This document shows, one piece after another, positions 21,148 through 34,860 of a stretch of DNA of 64,000 bases; within the stretch, counting starts at the first letter, position 1, and each line of letters opens with the position of its first letter. The notes under the pieces were generated by a model that saw nothing but the letters and a program-made list of their open reading frames with translations, did not search any database and was not told the origin of the DNA. The stretch is from Chrysomallon squamiferum (lineage: Eukaryota > Mollusca > Gastropoda > Neomphalida > Peltospiridae), in contig CM022670.1 in the NCBI GenBank assembly GCA_012295275.1, positions 31,497,438 through 31,561,437 of the forward strand, given 5' to 3'. Position numbers and translations under genes: made by a program.

Positions 21148-23758
21148 CTAAGCATCATCAGGTCTCAGTTTGAACAATATGTTAATGACGTTTTCATCAG
21201 CAAGTGTGGAGGTGTCTCCAAGATCCAGGTCACCCACAGCTACCTTTCGCAGAATGCGTCTCATTATTTTACCAGATCTTGTTTTTGGCAATGCAGGTGC
21301 ATTCTGGATGAAGTCGGGCTGTGCAAAGGGCCCAATTTTTGTTCTCACTGAAATACATGTATTATAAGTTGTCATTTTAAAAGTGATTTTAATTATATTT
21401 ATTATTCTTTTATTCTTTTTATTTCTTGTAAAAACCAATTCTATTTTATATAGGCTATTAATGTCAGTGTAACATTATAGAAACCAATGAAATAGTCATC
21501 CAACTTTTATCATATCTGAAGCTCAAATAAAAAAAGCATTCCTGTAGCTGGTGTGTCGTTATATGTAAATACACAGACAGACAGGCGTATATATGGATTC
21601 CTTAGCCAGAAAAACATGGAATAAATAAATTACAGAATGATTATCTGCTAAAAAGTATCTTTAAAAACCCACACAAAACAGTTGGGGAAATTATTTTATG
21701 GGTAACGTATTATTTTTGACTTTACCCATATTTTGTAAATTTTGTATTTACCCATATTCTTCAGTTCCTGCAATAGATTATCGTTGAAACGATATCCCTG
21801 AAAAATAAAGAATCTGTCACATGACTGCAAAAACTGTAATTCAATAAAATGGTTTTTTTTTTTTTTACCTATTCACAATGATCTCCTAAATAAGGATATA
21901 TAAAAATAAACATTTTGTGGTAAAATTATTCGTCCCATGCCAGAAACAAAATTCAGTCCTACAAATTAAATTACAAAGGTTACTGAAAATGAAATAATCT
22001 GAAAATAACCGACATTATTTTCATAAACTAGTGTTACTCACTTGAATGAAGTAACATTAAATACACAAGTATTACTGACAGTTATGTGTTGTGAAAAATA
22101 TAAACTATACACTAACTGTTTAAAACCAGTTCTTACTTCTTTCAGAGTGACAAAACAGTATATGCAGTCACCCTTTATATCATGTGGGTGGGAAACCGAT
22201 GCTGCCTCAGTTACAGCCTCATGCTCAATCAGAGCAGATTCCACTTCTGCTGTACTCAGTAGATGTCCAGATACATTGACCATATCATCAATGCGTCCTG
22301 TGATCCAGATGTAGCCATCTTTATCTTGTCGTGCACCTAGTAGAATAATTGATATTATTATTTGGTATCAAATTAAAAAAATTGTTATAATAATGAAATA
22401 AAATGAAAGAAAAAAGAAAAAGCAATATTTATTGTGGAATCCCAATATATAACCTGAGGAGTTACTGAACATAATATAAATTACCATCTCCAGTGCAATA
22501 ATATCCTGGGAATTTCTTAAAGTATGTTGTTTCAAATCTCTCATGATTGCCATATACGGTTCTCATTATTCCTGGCCATGGTTGTTTAAATACCTACAAA
22601 AATATCAAAAAAAAAAAAAAAAAAATATTACTCAGAAAACTGTTTTTATCTTTCAGTTATTAAATAAAATTTTGCAGTTATCTAATTGATTTATTTTTGT
22701 AACAATTATTTTTAATAAGTTTCTTAAAGTTTTAATTTTTAATTTTTTGTGTATGCATGATATATACATATAAAATTTATAAAAATAAAAATTGGGTTAA
22801 ATAAATAATTACTGCTCAAATTTGTTATCTATAAAATAGTATTCATTTTACATTTTAAATGATGTCGGTTAATTAATTGAAATTAAACCAATGCTGTTGG
22901 AAGTCAGGTTATGTCAAGATACCTTGTCTAAAGCTTTTCATATTTTAATTGACAAATAATACTTAAAATATCTAATGATTAAAAGTAAGAAAAAACTTAC
23001 CAAATAACCTTCTTTGTTAGAATTCTCTGGAATTTTTTCTCCTGTTTCTGACAAAATTTCTGGGACAACTCCAAAGAATGGAAAGCACTTAATTAAAAAA
23101 ATATTATTAATATTAATTTTTTAGTTTTGTTTTGTCAAGGAAATATCTGAAAGTCAGAATTATATAATTCAGTTATCTATGCTAATTAACCACTACCGTA
23201 TAACCAAAATTTCCAAGTAAAAAAAAAGAAGTAAATAAATAAAATAGAAAACAAGGCAATACAAAAAATCAATTTACTTACTGCTGATCCAGGTTTGGTT
23301 GGTGTTGCCCCTGGCAATGGTGTTATAACATGGCCTCCCTGAAAAATATATTAGATGTATCATGATTGTTATTTTAAAATAATATATAATGCAGAGATAA
23401 GCTGCTAAAATGTATTTATGAATATTCTATACATTATGTAATATTTATATTAATGTGATCATTACTATTTTATAAAAAAAACCACCCAACAAATAGAGAC
23501 AAGAAAAGGTTTTATGTAATGTACTTTCCATTTATTATTTACTTTTTTTGTCAGTGATACAATGCCCAGATTTTATTAGTAGAACATAAATACTAAATCT
23601 TATAAAATAAAAGATAAAAACATACTGTTTCAGTCTGCCAGAAGGTATCTACAATTGCACATTGTTCATTGCCAACTACTCGATGATACCATAGCCAAGC
23701 CTCTGGATTAATTGGTTCTCCAACAGTTCCCAGTATTTGTAATGATTTTCTTGAATGC

Positions 23759-23837
<79 letters not shown>

Positions 23838-26800
23838 TATATATATATAATTTTTTATAGCAAAATAATTATCATTAAAAAAATAACAGATGCAAACAAA
23901 TGCATATTAATGGCACGATTTAAAAAATAAACAGAACATTTTGTTTTTGTTTTTTTTGTTCCAGTTTGCTAAACAAAGTAATTAATAAAATAAAAACTAA
24001 GAATTAAGATGAAAAAAATATATATTTAAAAAAAAACAAAAAAAAAAACATATATATATTGTAAGATTCAAAATGTAAGAATTTCTAAAATTTTCCCAAA
24101 ACACATTACAACAGAAACTTAATGTCTTAAAAATAGTAAGAATTGTAAGAATGAAAGTAATATATCAAACATACTTTGTGACAAACTCATCTCCATACTT
24201 CATCAGAGTTCGAATGGCAGTAGGAGCAGTGTAGAACTTTGTGACCTTGTATTTGTCAACAATTTCCCAGAATCTACCAGCATCAGGGTACAGTGGAACA
24301 CCCTCAAACTGGAATGTGAAATTTTTATATTAATAAGTAATGAAATAAATAAAGAAAGAAAAACTAATATTAACTATGAAATCTTTGTATAAGATATGAA
24401 TAAATGAATACCTGATGTAAACATTAACTTACAACTATTTTGAATAGTATATTCATATTTTGGGGAACTGTCTTTCTCCAATATGAAAATCAAGCTAGTT
24501 TTAAACTGATCTTCATAAATTTTAAACAGTTATTGGAGTTTTTACATTTCTAACATATGTTTGTTGCAAATAAATAAATAAATAAACTTCATCAGCTATG
24601 ATTAGCAATGAGATGAAAGGAAATCTGCAAGTGATACAACCTTCCCATGTACAAAAGCAAGTAATTATCTTTCAATATTCTTTTATAGTGCAGTTGTTTT
24701 ACTGGAAAAAACTCCAAAGAGCACAATAAAATGCACTAAGGAGAAAATATCTTGCAACCCATCATTTAAAGGTTCCAGATACATTCTGTATTTTGAAATA
24801 AGCAAAACCCAGATTTAAATAAATAAATAAACAAACAGATAAATGGGGTAAACTAGCAAAAATAAGTTTCGTCACCTTTAAAATACCATATTACACTTAC
24901 GATTATTCCTGTTGCTCCATTACATAGTGGTCCATAACAAACATATGTATGTCCTGTAATCCATCCAACATCTGCAGTACACCAGAATACATCATCTGGA
25001 TGGAAGTCAAAGACGTACTTGAATGTTGTAGAAGAATAGAGCATGTATCCTCCAACTGCATGTAAGACACCCTTAGGTTTACCCGTGGAACCACTAGCAA
25101 ATATTAATCAAATAATTATGTTACTATTGAATAAATTAATTAATTAACTAATGTTTAATGACATATCTGCACAAAATTACACTGGCTATTAAGAGTCAAA
25201 AAAACAACAACTATATTACCAAGTCAATGAAAATACTCACATGAATTCAGCACTAACAAATTAATTGGGTATTCATTAATGTTCCAAATAATTAAAGTAA
25301 AGCATAAAGTGTTTTTGTTAGAATTAATTGTATTCTGTTGTTCACAACCATTTTTCTTCAAATATTTTAAAAAGTTTAATGTTTTTGTTTCAGTCTTTAT
25401 AAGAATTATATTTAAAGGTTGGTTTTTCTAAATCAAATTATGAAAAGTAAAATATCAGACCTAACCTAGTATAAAGCATAAAAAGAGGATCTTCTGCGTC
25501 CATCCATTCTGGCTCACAAACAGGAGACGACTCTGCCATCTGTTCGTGCCACCAAACATCACGCTCAGAGTTCCAGCTAATCTGAAAATTACCAGTGACA
25601 ATATTAAATAAATTTATTTATTTATTTATATATTTTTGTTCACACAATACCGGCTTGATCAATTAAAGTTGTTTCTAACTGCTTTTGATTAATTAATATT
25701 ACATTACAAATGTTTCAGCTGCAAATTGAAAAAAAAAATATATAATTAAAAAAAACTTAAAGGAGTATTATGAGATCACATTTAAAACACTAGCTTTTAA
25801 TTTTTTTTTTTTTAAATCATAATTTTAAATCATACAGTCATTTATTTTGGGCTTTTTTTTTTTACATTATAAGATGATTTAAAAATAAAATGAAAAAGAA
25901 TAATGATGATGATAATAATAATAAAGTCACTGTTTAATTAGGAATGTAATGACATGAATAACATTTTACCTTGAATTTTGCATATGGTCTTTTAGCTGGA
26001 GGTTCATCACCATTGATACTTTGATCCACAATGACCTCATCTTCTGGACTCAAATGTCTGACCACAATGCATTTTTCTACTTTGTGGCCCCTGCCAGAAA
26101 ATTGTTTTATGTTAATTGAAAAAACATTGTTTATTCAATTTTATTTTTAAATCATATTATCAGTAAAGATAAAAATGATTCAAGTAAATATATAAAAAAG
26201 AGAAACTATGTTACTGAAAGAAAAAAAAAAGAAAAACCCACAGAAAGAAATTACAAAACAAAAGTTTATATTCACATATTTAATAATAAAATTTGTTTAA
26301 ATGCCGAGTATTAATGGCATTTTATTTATTTATTTTTAGAATTAATATTTAACTTAAAAATAAAAAAGAACCGTTACAAAATATTTTTTATGAATATTTA
26401 CACAGAATTACCTTTCATTACACAAGTCAATTGCATCATCAACAATTTTTTTGAGATTCAGCAACTTTGTACCTCTCCATACACCATCTACGTAAATTAT
26501 TCAAATTTTGATAATTAGGTTTAAAAATAATACAATTCTATATGCTAAATATATCACTATAATTGAGAAAACAAATTATTTTAAGTATATGACATTAATA
26601 TTACTATTTTATTAGTCATAACATCTACTAATAATACAGTAATAAAAGAATATAACAAAAAAAAAAACATTTTGTTGAAAACTTTTACAATTTATTTATA
26701 ATTTATCAAATTAAAAAAGACAATTTCAGACAAATATATTAAAAGTATTTTGTTTACTATGTTCCATGTTAGTCCATAAAATAATAATCAAAACAAAAAA

Positions 26801-28472
26801 AAAAAACAGAAGAAAAAATAATTGTAACAAGTATTTAGTAATAAAATTGTTAATATTTTATACAAACTGTAACTGTGAAATCATCTGAAGATTTCAGAAA
26901 TGTAAAAAATATATTACATAAAATCATTAACAATAGGGTTTTACTGATTAAAAATATAAACTTTAACAGTTTTATTGAAATGATTTATAATTTGCCATGC
27001 ACAAATACAAAAATCATTATAGTGAAAAAGAAATAAGTTCAACTGTATTAATGTAAAAATATTAATACTTCTTAAATAATTCTTAATTAGTGATAAATTT
27101 TAAAAACTGAAGCATCTAAAAGGTATTTGTCAACCTGTCTATGTTAAGAAAATTATTACTGAAAACAATTAAACTACACATGTATATAATTAGATTTAAA
27201 AATGTGAAAACCAGGTAACAGATATAATAAAGAGTAAATCAAAGGATTACATAAAATAAACAAAATAAATGTTTGAGGTAATTGCAGAGTATTTATTTAT
27301 TTAAATCTCAGTAAACAAGAATAATGAAGCTTTTAAACAAAGATATAAAAACTGATTCTATAAAGAAAAAAAACTGTTCCTCTCATCAAACATGAAAATA
27401 CTTCAAGCAGAATACTCTTACAAAAAGCAAAACAATGAGGTATATAAATATCAATCCACCACCAATACCTGTGAAAGATTAGCATATTTATTGAAGCAAT
27501 CCAGCACAGTGATAATATTGTAAAGATTTAAAACATCTAATCTTTAAAAGGTAATTACCGTATATACTTGTGTACAAGGCGACCTTATGTATAAGTCGAT
27601 GTGTATTTTAAGACCAAAAATTGCGTCATTTTAGGTATTACTTGTGTATAAGTTGACTGTAGATTCCAGGCACCGTCACTATTTTTAGACCAGTGTGACA
27701 GTGCCATGAAGGCCTACATTGTATGCCTACTGTAATATAACTTGCATGAGCTGTAACTTGCATGTGCAATTCAAAGTAAGATAATTTCGGAACCTCAGCA
27801 ATATTTTTTTCGGTCAAAACTCTGCTACAAGACATGCCCCCGATCCTATTCCTAGCGCGCTAATTGGCCGAGGCTTCGCGCACTTGGCAACCGACTAGAA
27901 TAACAAACATGGCGAGAAGTTGAACTGATTTTTGTTGCAGAACGTTTATAGAAATTTAGTTTGTCGGTAGTGGATATTAATGACGATTGCAATATTATTT
28001 CACCAAATTCTTTACAATTACACAAGTGAGTTTTGTTTATGAAATTAGGACCGATATTTAGTGCAATTTGGCAGAGAAGTCTGCATTCCTAGATCATTGC
28101 ACGACGCCGTAAGGCATAACGCCGTACTGACGGTTTTCTCGCTTTAAAATGTATTGTTATGTCATTAAACGGAAGAATATCATGTTTTACATTCATATTT
28201 GGTTTTGTTATTTAATTTTTCAAAAATTTTTATACGATAAAATTATATTTTTGAAAAGCTGAAAGACCGCGATTATTTTAGATGCATCCCGTAGCAAAAA
28301 ATAGTCAAAATGGCGACTCTTCAGCAACAGCTACAAAAGCATTACCTATGTATAAGTCATCCCCACAATATTACCTTAATATAGTCTCCCAAAAATTCAA
28401 CTTATACACAAGTATATACGGTATATACTCCTCTTTAAATATTATATCAGTAGTAACTGTAATATCTATTTT

Positions 28473-28516
<44 letters not shown>

Positions 28517-30179
28517 ACAAAAACATTTATAAACTGTAAAGAGATTCATTAACTTATTCATATATCACACCTAACAGCAGATGTAATCATTCAGTCATTA
28601 TTAATGTAATAACAGAATTTAAAACAGCAAAAAATATATTTATATATATATATAAAAAAAAAATAAACACCAGCATGATAATCAGTAGGTCCCTACACAT
28701 TACTAAGTGTTAAAATCCAACTACAATCTCCTTCTTCTTGTTGATTTGTTAACAAAGGAAAACCAGATATAATACAGTTAATATACTGAACCATGTTTGT
28801 GTTTGACTCAATTACTCCATTACTTTAAATGCATCAGACTGAAAAATATGTCATATTACAGAGCTTCATGCAGAATTACAGAGCACTTACTGTGTTACAA
28901 AAATAGAAACCATTTTTAATTCTGAATCAGTACATGTATTTAAAAAAAATGTATCAACACTGAAATTATTGTAGATAAATTATATATGGTTTATATCTGC
29001 CACAAACATAAAATCTGACACAGATCAGAATGAATTAGCATTTGGTGTGCAACCAAAAAATAATAATTAAAACATTTCACAACACACTGCCTTATTTTGA
29101 CATTCACATCCAATTATCAGCTGATGTACTTAATTGACTTCAGTTCATCAGGTGATAACTGTCCGATTATATGTTAGAAATTAATATGACATGTTTACAG
29201 GACGTGATCTGCTTGAGGTACAGAAAAAAAATAAAAAGATTTTTATCAAAATCTGTGTAAAAAATGCTATGATAAATTGTGTGTTGTCTGAAAAAAAGAA
29301 AAGTATTTTTTTTTTTATTAACAGTATACCAAATTTTAATTTCAGTGTATTGATTAGAACCTTTCTTTTAAAATAAATGGCACATGGCTATAGGTTTGTA
29401 TTAAAATATTGGAGCCATCAAAAATAAAACATCAGTAAAAACACACTAAACATATGTTTCCTTTATTATTTATTTTCCTTTTTGTTTAAATCTGTTAAAA
29501 AGAAACTCCACTTTTTAAACATTTAATTATATAAATTGCAAGTTTCAAACAAAAAGTGAACACACTAACCCACATTTTAGGACATACTTAGACACTTATA
29601 GGAATAAAATTTCATTTTAAATATATCAGCATATTTTACACTTTTTACTGTGGCTATTACTGTACCAGCAATTAAATATTAATTCTCTAAAGACATACCA
29701 TTTAAAAAAATAAAAAACAAAAATTCTCACAATCATGCCACAAGCTAAAGAGAAAACAAAAAAGAAAGATTTATTTAATAAAGGCAATTTACAAAAACAC
29801 TTTCAATGTGAAGTGTAAATGCAGCTATTAAATTTTTTTGAAACTTTCATGGCTTCTGAGTGCTCATTTATGAAGACCAACAATTTTGGATCTAAAATAT
29901 TCTTCTGCATATCAAAAGCAATTTTTGAAAATTTTATAGCCAAACTTTTTAAGAGCACACACCTGATGTAATTATTGCTCTACATTTGGCATCAATCACT
30001 CGATTGGATAAGGATTCTGAAGAAAACCCAGCAAACTAGAAAAAGAAATAATTTGGTTAACACAAAATTAAACATAATACACCAATCAACACCAGCTGTA
30101 CTAAGAGAAAAATGGCAGTAAACATGACTGTTAAAAAAGTAATTCACTACAATGTTAGTTCAAAAATAAAAAATAAATA

Positions 30180-30229
<50 letters not shown>

Positions 30230-33200
30230 CAACAATAATAAAATATAAATAAATAAAGTCAAACAGAGAATACAGAAAACAAATATGTTTTTTTAGGCAA
30301 GCTCTTTTATGGTTTTCTTACTATTTGACATTTCCTTCATGTTACTGGTGAGCTACAGATAACTTGAAGAAACAGTAGCCCATAATTAAAACAAAAAAGA
30401 ATTGCTCATTTACATATTAAAAAATAATTAAAAAAAACATTCCCTGACTATATCTCTGAAAATAAACTATCAAGGCAGTTTGCAGTTAAATTCCTAATGA
30501 ATAAAATAAACAAATTAATGCATACTAAAATAAAATCTTCTGAAAAAGACATTATAGGGTGAAAAATAAGAAAAACTGTAATTCAGGGTATAAAGACTGG
30601 ATCATTTTAAATTATTTTTATTTTTAGATAATTCCTATAGAAACGTTATGATGATAAAATTCTTTTGACAGTAAGAAGTTTATTCAAATCTGAATATTGA
30701 TTATTTATACTTTTCAGATACATCATACAGGCATCTAAAATGAAAAAAAAAAAAAAAAAATTATAATAACCATTGCTGTTTGAACTACATTATTATATAA
30801 AACATCAACAGATTAACAAAATCCTTGATGTATGAAAACATGAGAACAAAATTGGTTAAAAGCATGCAAAACAAGCTGGTTAACAGAAAGCACACAAGCA
30901 GGGTATTAACTAATTGCATATATGAAAGTAGATCTGACAAAATCAAAGAAAATACTGATTAAAAAATAATATTAAATTTCAATTTCGAAAAATTATTTCC
31001 TTTAATTCTGTTATTTAAATCCAATTTTCTTATAGATTATTTATTAAATTACTGGAATATGAACCATTTAGGCATGTCAACATTTGTATGATCTGGGTAA
31101 CAATACAAAGAAAAGGGTTTTTTTTAAATTCAAGAAATTATAAATGCTGTAACAAATATATATTAATTTTAATATTTAAATTTCTTTTCAAAAATAATCC
31201 AAATCATACAACTTCCATTCAGATCTAGGTATAAAAAAGGAAAGAAAAGAAAAAGAATTACTAAAGATATGGCTAACCTCCTACTAACAAAATCTTTGCT
31301 TGACCATCACAAATGCGTTGAGCAAGTGAGAGATCAGAATAGCCACCAAACTAAAAAATAGTAAATAGTTAAAAGAATAGAAGAAAATGTTAATATTAAT
31401 GTATATCAAACTAGTATTGTTAGTCAGATACATGTCCACTATAGAGACTAATGAAACGAATGTAATTTTATCAATAGTATCCAAAATAAAACAAACAGGA
31501 GACTACTGCCCTTTGTAGATGTTAATCTGTAACTATAAAAGTAAATTCTGGAGTGTTTCAATTTTTTTCAGAATTTCAACAAAGAGTTTAATATGATTTA
31601 CTTTTCTAACTTTATATGAAATGGAATGATGCATACATACATGCATTAACCCCATAAAAAGAAAAAAAAGAAAATCAAAATATTAAGTTTAAAAAAAGAG
31701 AAAGATACAACATTTACTGACAACAGAATTTTCATTATTATCCTAGTTATTTCTACTTCAGGTATAAACAAAACAGACCAATTATTAAATATATAAGGAT
31801 AATTTATATAAATTCACATATATATAACTTATGTCACATAAAATGTAAATTACTTTCATTTTAGTTTACTGTGAAATTTTAAGAAATCTTACAAAGCATA
31901 TTTATATATTTTTTTTAAATAAACTTTATTTAGTAAGGTGTTTTAATTATTCACATTATAATCATTATCATGATCATTAGTATTATAATAATTATTTCAT
32001 GATTAATTTAACTGACACAAATAATGACAGCTGTAAAATATTTATTCCTTACCACGATGGAATGAATAGCACCAATTCTAGCACAAGCCAGGAGAGCAAC
32101 AGAAAGTTCTATAATCATGGGCATATAGATGGCTATACGGTCACCTTTTTTTATACCTAAAACAAAAAAACAAAAACAAAAAATTTAAAATTTTCTATGT
32201 ATTGTTGCTACTGAGACAAAAGTTTCAAATTATAAAATTGTTTAAAATAATAATAATAATAATAATAATTTTCAAAATGAAAACAAAATTTTAACAACTT
32301 TATTTTAATTTTATTTAATTAAAACATGTTCCATTTCATTATAATTAAGCCTTTCATAAACGATGTTTTTAAAGTGGTGTAACAAAAAGGTTTTTCTGTA
32401 CAGTTATTAACAAATAAAAGATAAATCATAGCATATATTTATATCAACTCACCAAATGATTTCAAGACATTGGCAAATTTACACACCTCTTCCAGAAGCT
32501 TGCTATAAGTGATCTGCCTATGATCTGTTGGATTGTTACCCTCCCTAAAAATAAAATAATTTGTGTATTTTAATAGTCAATATTATTCAGCAACATCAAA
32601 TATTCTGTACTCAAAAGAAACTGTATTAGGTATTATCAAATTGCTGACCTTTTTAAAATATAAAATTAATAAAATGCCCTACCTTTTAAACATTTTTTAT
32701 TAGCATATTACATTATAAACAGCATTTGATATATTTTTGTTATAGCTCTAAAGCTAAATCCATAAATCTCCATCTGAAAGTGTAATTTTCAAAACAAGTC
32801 AAATGAAATAATAATAATGATAATTCAGTTATGAATGAAATGCAGCCTTTTTCTGATAAGAAAACTGGCACAAATCAAAATAAATTTACTTAATATATTT
32901 TTATCTTCAAAATATATTCATTGACATTTCTCAAATATATCTATTAAATGCATTTTTTCAATAAAAATGTTATTTCATTTCAGCATTGCAGAAAAGTTTA
33001 TTTTCATGAAATACATACACGTATATTAATTTCAAAAAGTTATCTTTGACTGGATTTATTTACATAAATTTAAGTCTTTTTTCTTTCTTTCTTCATTACA
33101 CAAAACAGTCTGGCTGATCACTGTTGAACACCAAGTTATCTTCAAACAGTTTATATCTTTTACATCTTTTTAAATAACCACAATGTTAATTTTGACTTTG

Positions 33201-34752
33201 ATATTAATTATTGTATTTATTTTTATATAGTAATTAATATTTAAAAGAAACAAACAAATAAAAAATATATATGTATATTATTATATATAATTTGAAATGA
33301 ACATCCATTTAAAAATATAAAAAAATGCTTTGCTTTAATTTAAAATAAGTGTACACTCAAGCTGCAACACTAAATTAAACAAAAGGATCCTGCTTGTACC
33401 ATAGACCGTAACTTGTACTGCCTACAGAATGTCAGATATTTATACAAATATATATATATAAGTAAAAAAAATTATATTTTAAAAACACATGTATACAGAT
33501 AATACACATATGACTATGGGTAAAAGCATCATTTAATTTTTATTATTATTTTCTTTTAAAAAGAAACATCAACAAATAAAAGTTTATCACTAAATAAATA
33601 AATCATTAACAAGTGACTTTTCCTTTCTATTAGTAATAAAGGTAAAAACAAGTAATTACAATTAAGGTACATGTGTCATATTAATGTCCTAAAAGTTAAA
33701 ACTGCTGGAATTATAACATACAAAACAATCTTGATCTTAAAAGTTAGCTTTATGTCAAGCTTTTTCTGTTATCAAAGCATTATATAAGTTTAGACACATA
33801 CATATATGTGTACTTTAATAAATCTTTCTGGTTGAACTATATATATATATATAAAAATGCACAATTAAGTAAGTACAAATGAACACTGTTGCATATATCA
33901 AACAGTTCTAAATGTATACACATAAACAGGCCTACACAAACACACACATTACAATTATTTTTTTAAAATTTAATTTCAGTTATTTAAAATGGTTAACATT
34001 AGCAAAATAATAATAATAAATAAGGTCATGGCTCCTGGATTGGTCAATATTTGCTTAATACTATCTTTAAACATACACTGATATTAACTATAATAATGAA
34101 GATTATACTATTTTTATAGTATAAATAAAATTAATAAATTGACAATTAACAATAAATACAATTATATTACACAGTAAATCTTCAATAAAACATATCCATT
34201 ATAATGATTATTCAAAAATAAAAAAATAAAAAGGACTTATACATGATGTACAACTAACTGAATGATAATGGATACAATTTTAAATTATGTGTAAATTGTT
34301 AATACTAATATAGTAATATTAAAACTTAAAAGGCCGTATTTAAAAGAGGGGGTGGGGAAATAGAGTTATTAACTTATTATGATTATAATATATTTATCGA
34401 TTACAACCAAATGTTCTTACCAGTAAAATGCAACTTTGTCACCAAGGCCATTTTTCACGTGTCTGTCGACTGCATTATAACAAATATTTGTTGTTGCACC
34501 TTTCATCCACCTTATATAGATAGGTCCTTTTCTTATGTCAAAATTGAACTCGAAAAATTTGCCAATTGAAAAACTCTTCCAATAAAATTGTTCTGCAATG
34601 TTCCCCCAAAATTCTTCGGGATTGTCAACAGATTTCTTATACATCTGTCTGTACTGCTGCATTGATTTAATGTGTGCATCATTGCGTATGTCCTTCGGAG
34701 GGCTGAAAACATCCATGTCAATAAAATTATTGGCCAGAGTGTCGGCCATCAT
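21148..34752 (-). CDS. ACSS2: Cytosolic/nuclear acetyl-CoA synthetase (AMP-forming)
   Basis: Ligates acetate and CoA with ATP through acetyl-AMP; supplies acetyl-CoA for lipid synthesis and histone acetylation. Exons in transcript order: 34421-34752, 32453-32544, 32053-32156, 29963-30035 (or alternative 31278-31350), 26412-26487, 25970-26090, 25466-25581, 24901-25093, 24175-24308, 23626-23758, 23282-23338, 23001-23087, 22485-22593, 22137-22336, 21752-21797, 21148-21347. All phases close to a 690-aa protein (human ACSS2 701 aa). Seen: entry segment [32 protein letters not shown]-loop [11 protein letters not shown] (303-313), [17 protein letters not shown] (454-458), hinge GRIDD (556-560), [16 protein letters not shown], and the C-terminal [11 protein letters not shown] whose K651 is the adenylation lysine (the residue controlled by acetylation in bacterial and mammalian enzymes). 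The start is the first in-frame ATG after a stop; a second ATG follows at once (34749) in a better context (ATGATGG). No mitochondrial presequence is evident. Confidence 0.98.
23762..23832. repeat. (TA)n-(AC)22 compound microsatellite abutting an ACSS2 3' splice site
   Basis: Alternating AT at about 23762-23788 followed by (AC)22 at 23789-23832, then more AT. On the ACSS2 sense strand this reads (TG)22-(TA)n immediately before the acceptor AAAG of exon 23626-23758, which therefore has no ordinary polypyrimidine tract. Confidence 0.95.
27556..28423. mobile_element. 868-bp terminal-inverted-repeat DNA element in an ACSS2 intron
   Basis: Both ends read TACCGTATATACTTGTGTA inward, followed by AAG and a GA two bases on; internal sub-terminal ATGTATAAGTC motifs recur in inverted orientation. 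The terminal TA pairs could be a TA target duplication. No transposase frame is present, so it is non-autonomous. The core (about 27830-28140) is GC- and CpG-richer than all surroundings, with CTAGCGCGCTAATTGG and AACATGGCGAGAAG, resembling a captured promoter/5' exon. Small frames at 27638-27835 (minus) and 28282-28539 (plus) are by-products. I cannot assign a superfamily. Confidence 0.8.
28478..28514. repeat. (AT)n microsatellite
   Basis: Uninterrupted AT dinucleotides just outside the terminal-inverted-repeat element. An (AAT)n run is at 30181-30226 in the next ACSS2 intron. The rest of the 3.5-kb intron 26488-29962 shows nothing recognisable. Confidence 0.9.
29963..30035 (-). other. ACSS2: ACSS2 alternative exon B (FAGFSSESL form)
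   Basis: 73-nt exon, phase 0 in and phase 1 out, acceptor TTTTTCTAG and donor TCAG|GTGTGT. It encodes [18 protein letters not shown] followed by RAIITS and is the form most like human ACSS2 (FAGFSSESL, then a D and LLIT). It lies 1.24 kb downstream (in transcription) of its sister exon 31278-31350. Confidence 0.92.
31278..31350 (-). other. ACSS2: ACSS2 alternative exon A (FGGYSDLSL form), probably mutually exclusive with exon B
   Basis: A 73-nt segment flanked by a strong acceptor (TATTTTTTAG) and donor GGAG|GTTAGC. In the same phase as exon B it reads without stop: [19 protein letters not shown] then ILLVG. It aligns with exon B without gaps (F-x-G-[YF]-S-x-x-S-L-x-x-R-[IV]-x-D) and with the family motif F(A/G)GFS...L..RI.D, and it joins cleanly to the flanking exons. 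Using both copies adds 146 nt, and using neither removes 73 nt; both shift the frame. Coding constraint appears intact, so it is not an evident pseudo-exon. Expression is untested. Confidence 0.8.
32545..34420 (-). other. ACSS2 intron 1, featureless
   Basis: 1.9 kb between the first and second coding exons. Very AT-rich, with short AT repeats; no ORF, RNA gene or transposon recognised. Confidence 0.6.
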
Positions 34753-34800
34753 CAGAAAACACACTTCAAAGCTAGCACCGCTTTAAAGAACTGTTCATTC

Positions 34801-34819
34801 GATTGGCTAGTTTTTTCTT

Positions 34820-34860
<41 letters not shown>

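Noticed and set aside
28282-28539. 85-codon frame ending in an Ile/Tyr repeat
   Set aside because: Created by the right half of the TIR element and an (AT)n microsatellite.
34417-34764. ACSS2 start upstream of the double ATG at a GTG (34764)
   Set aside because: The upstream codon is GTG; the first in-frame ATG after the preceding stop is 34752, and 34749 has the best context.
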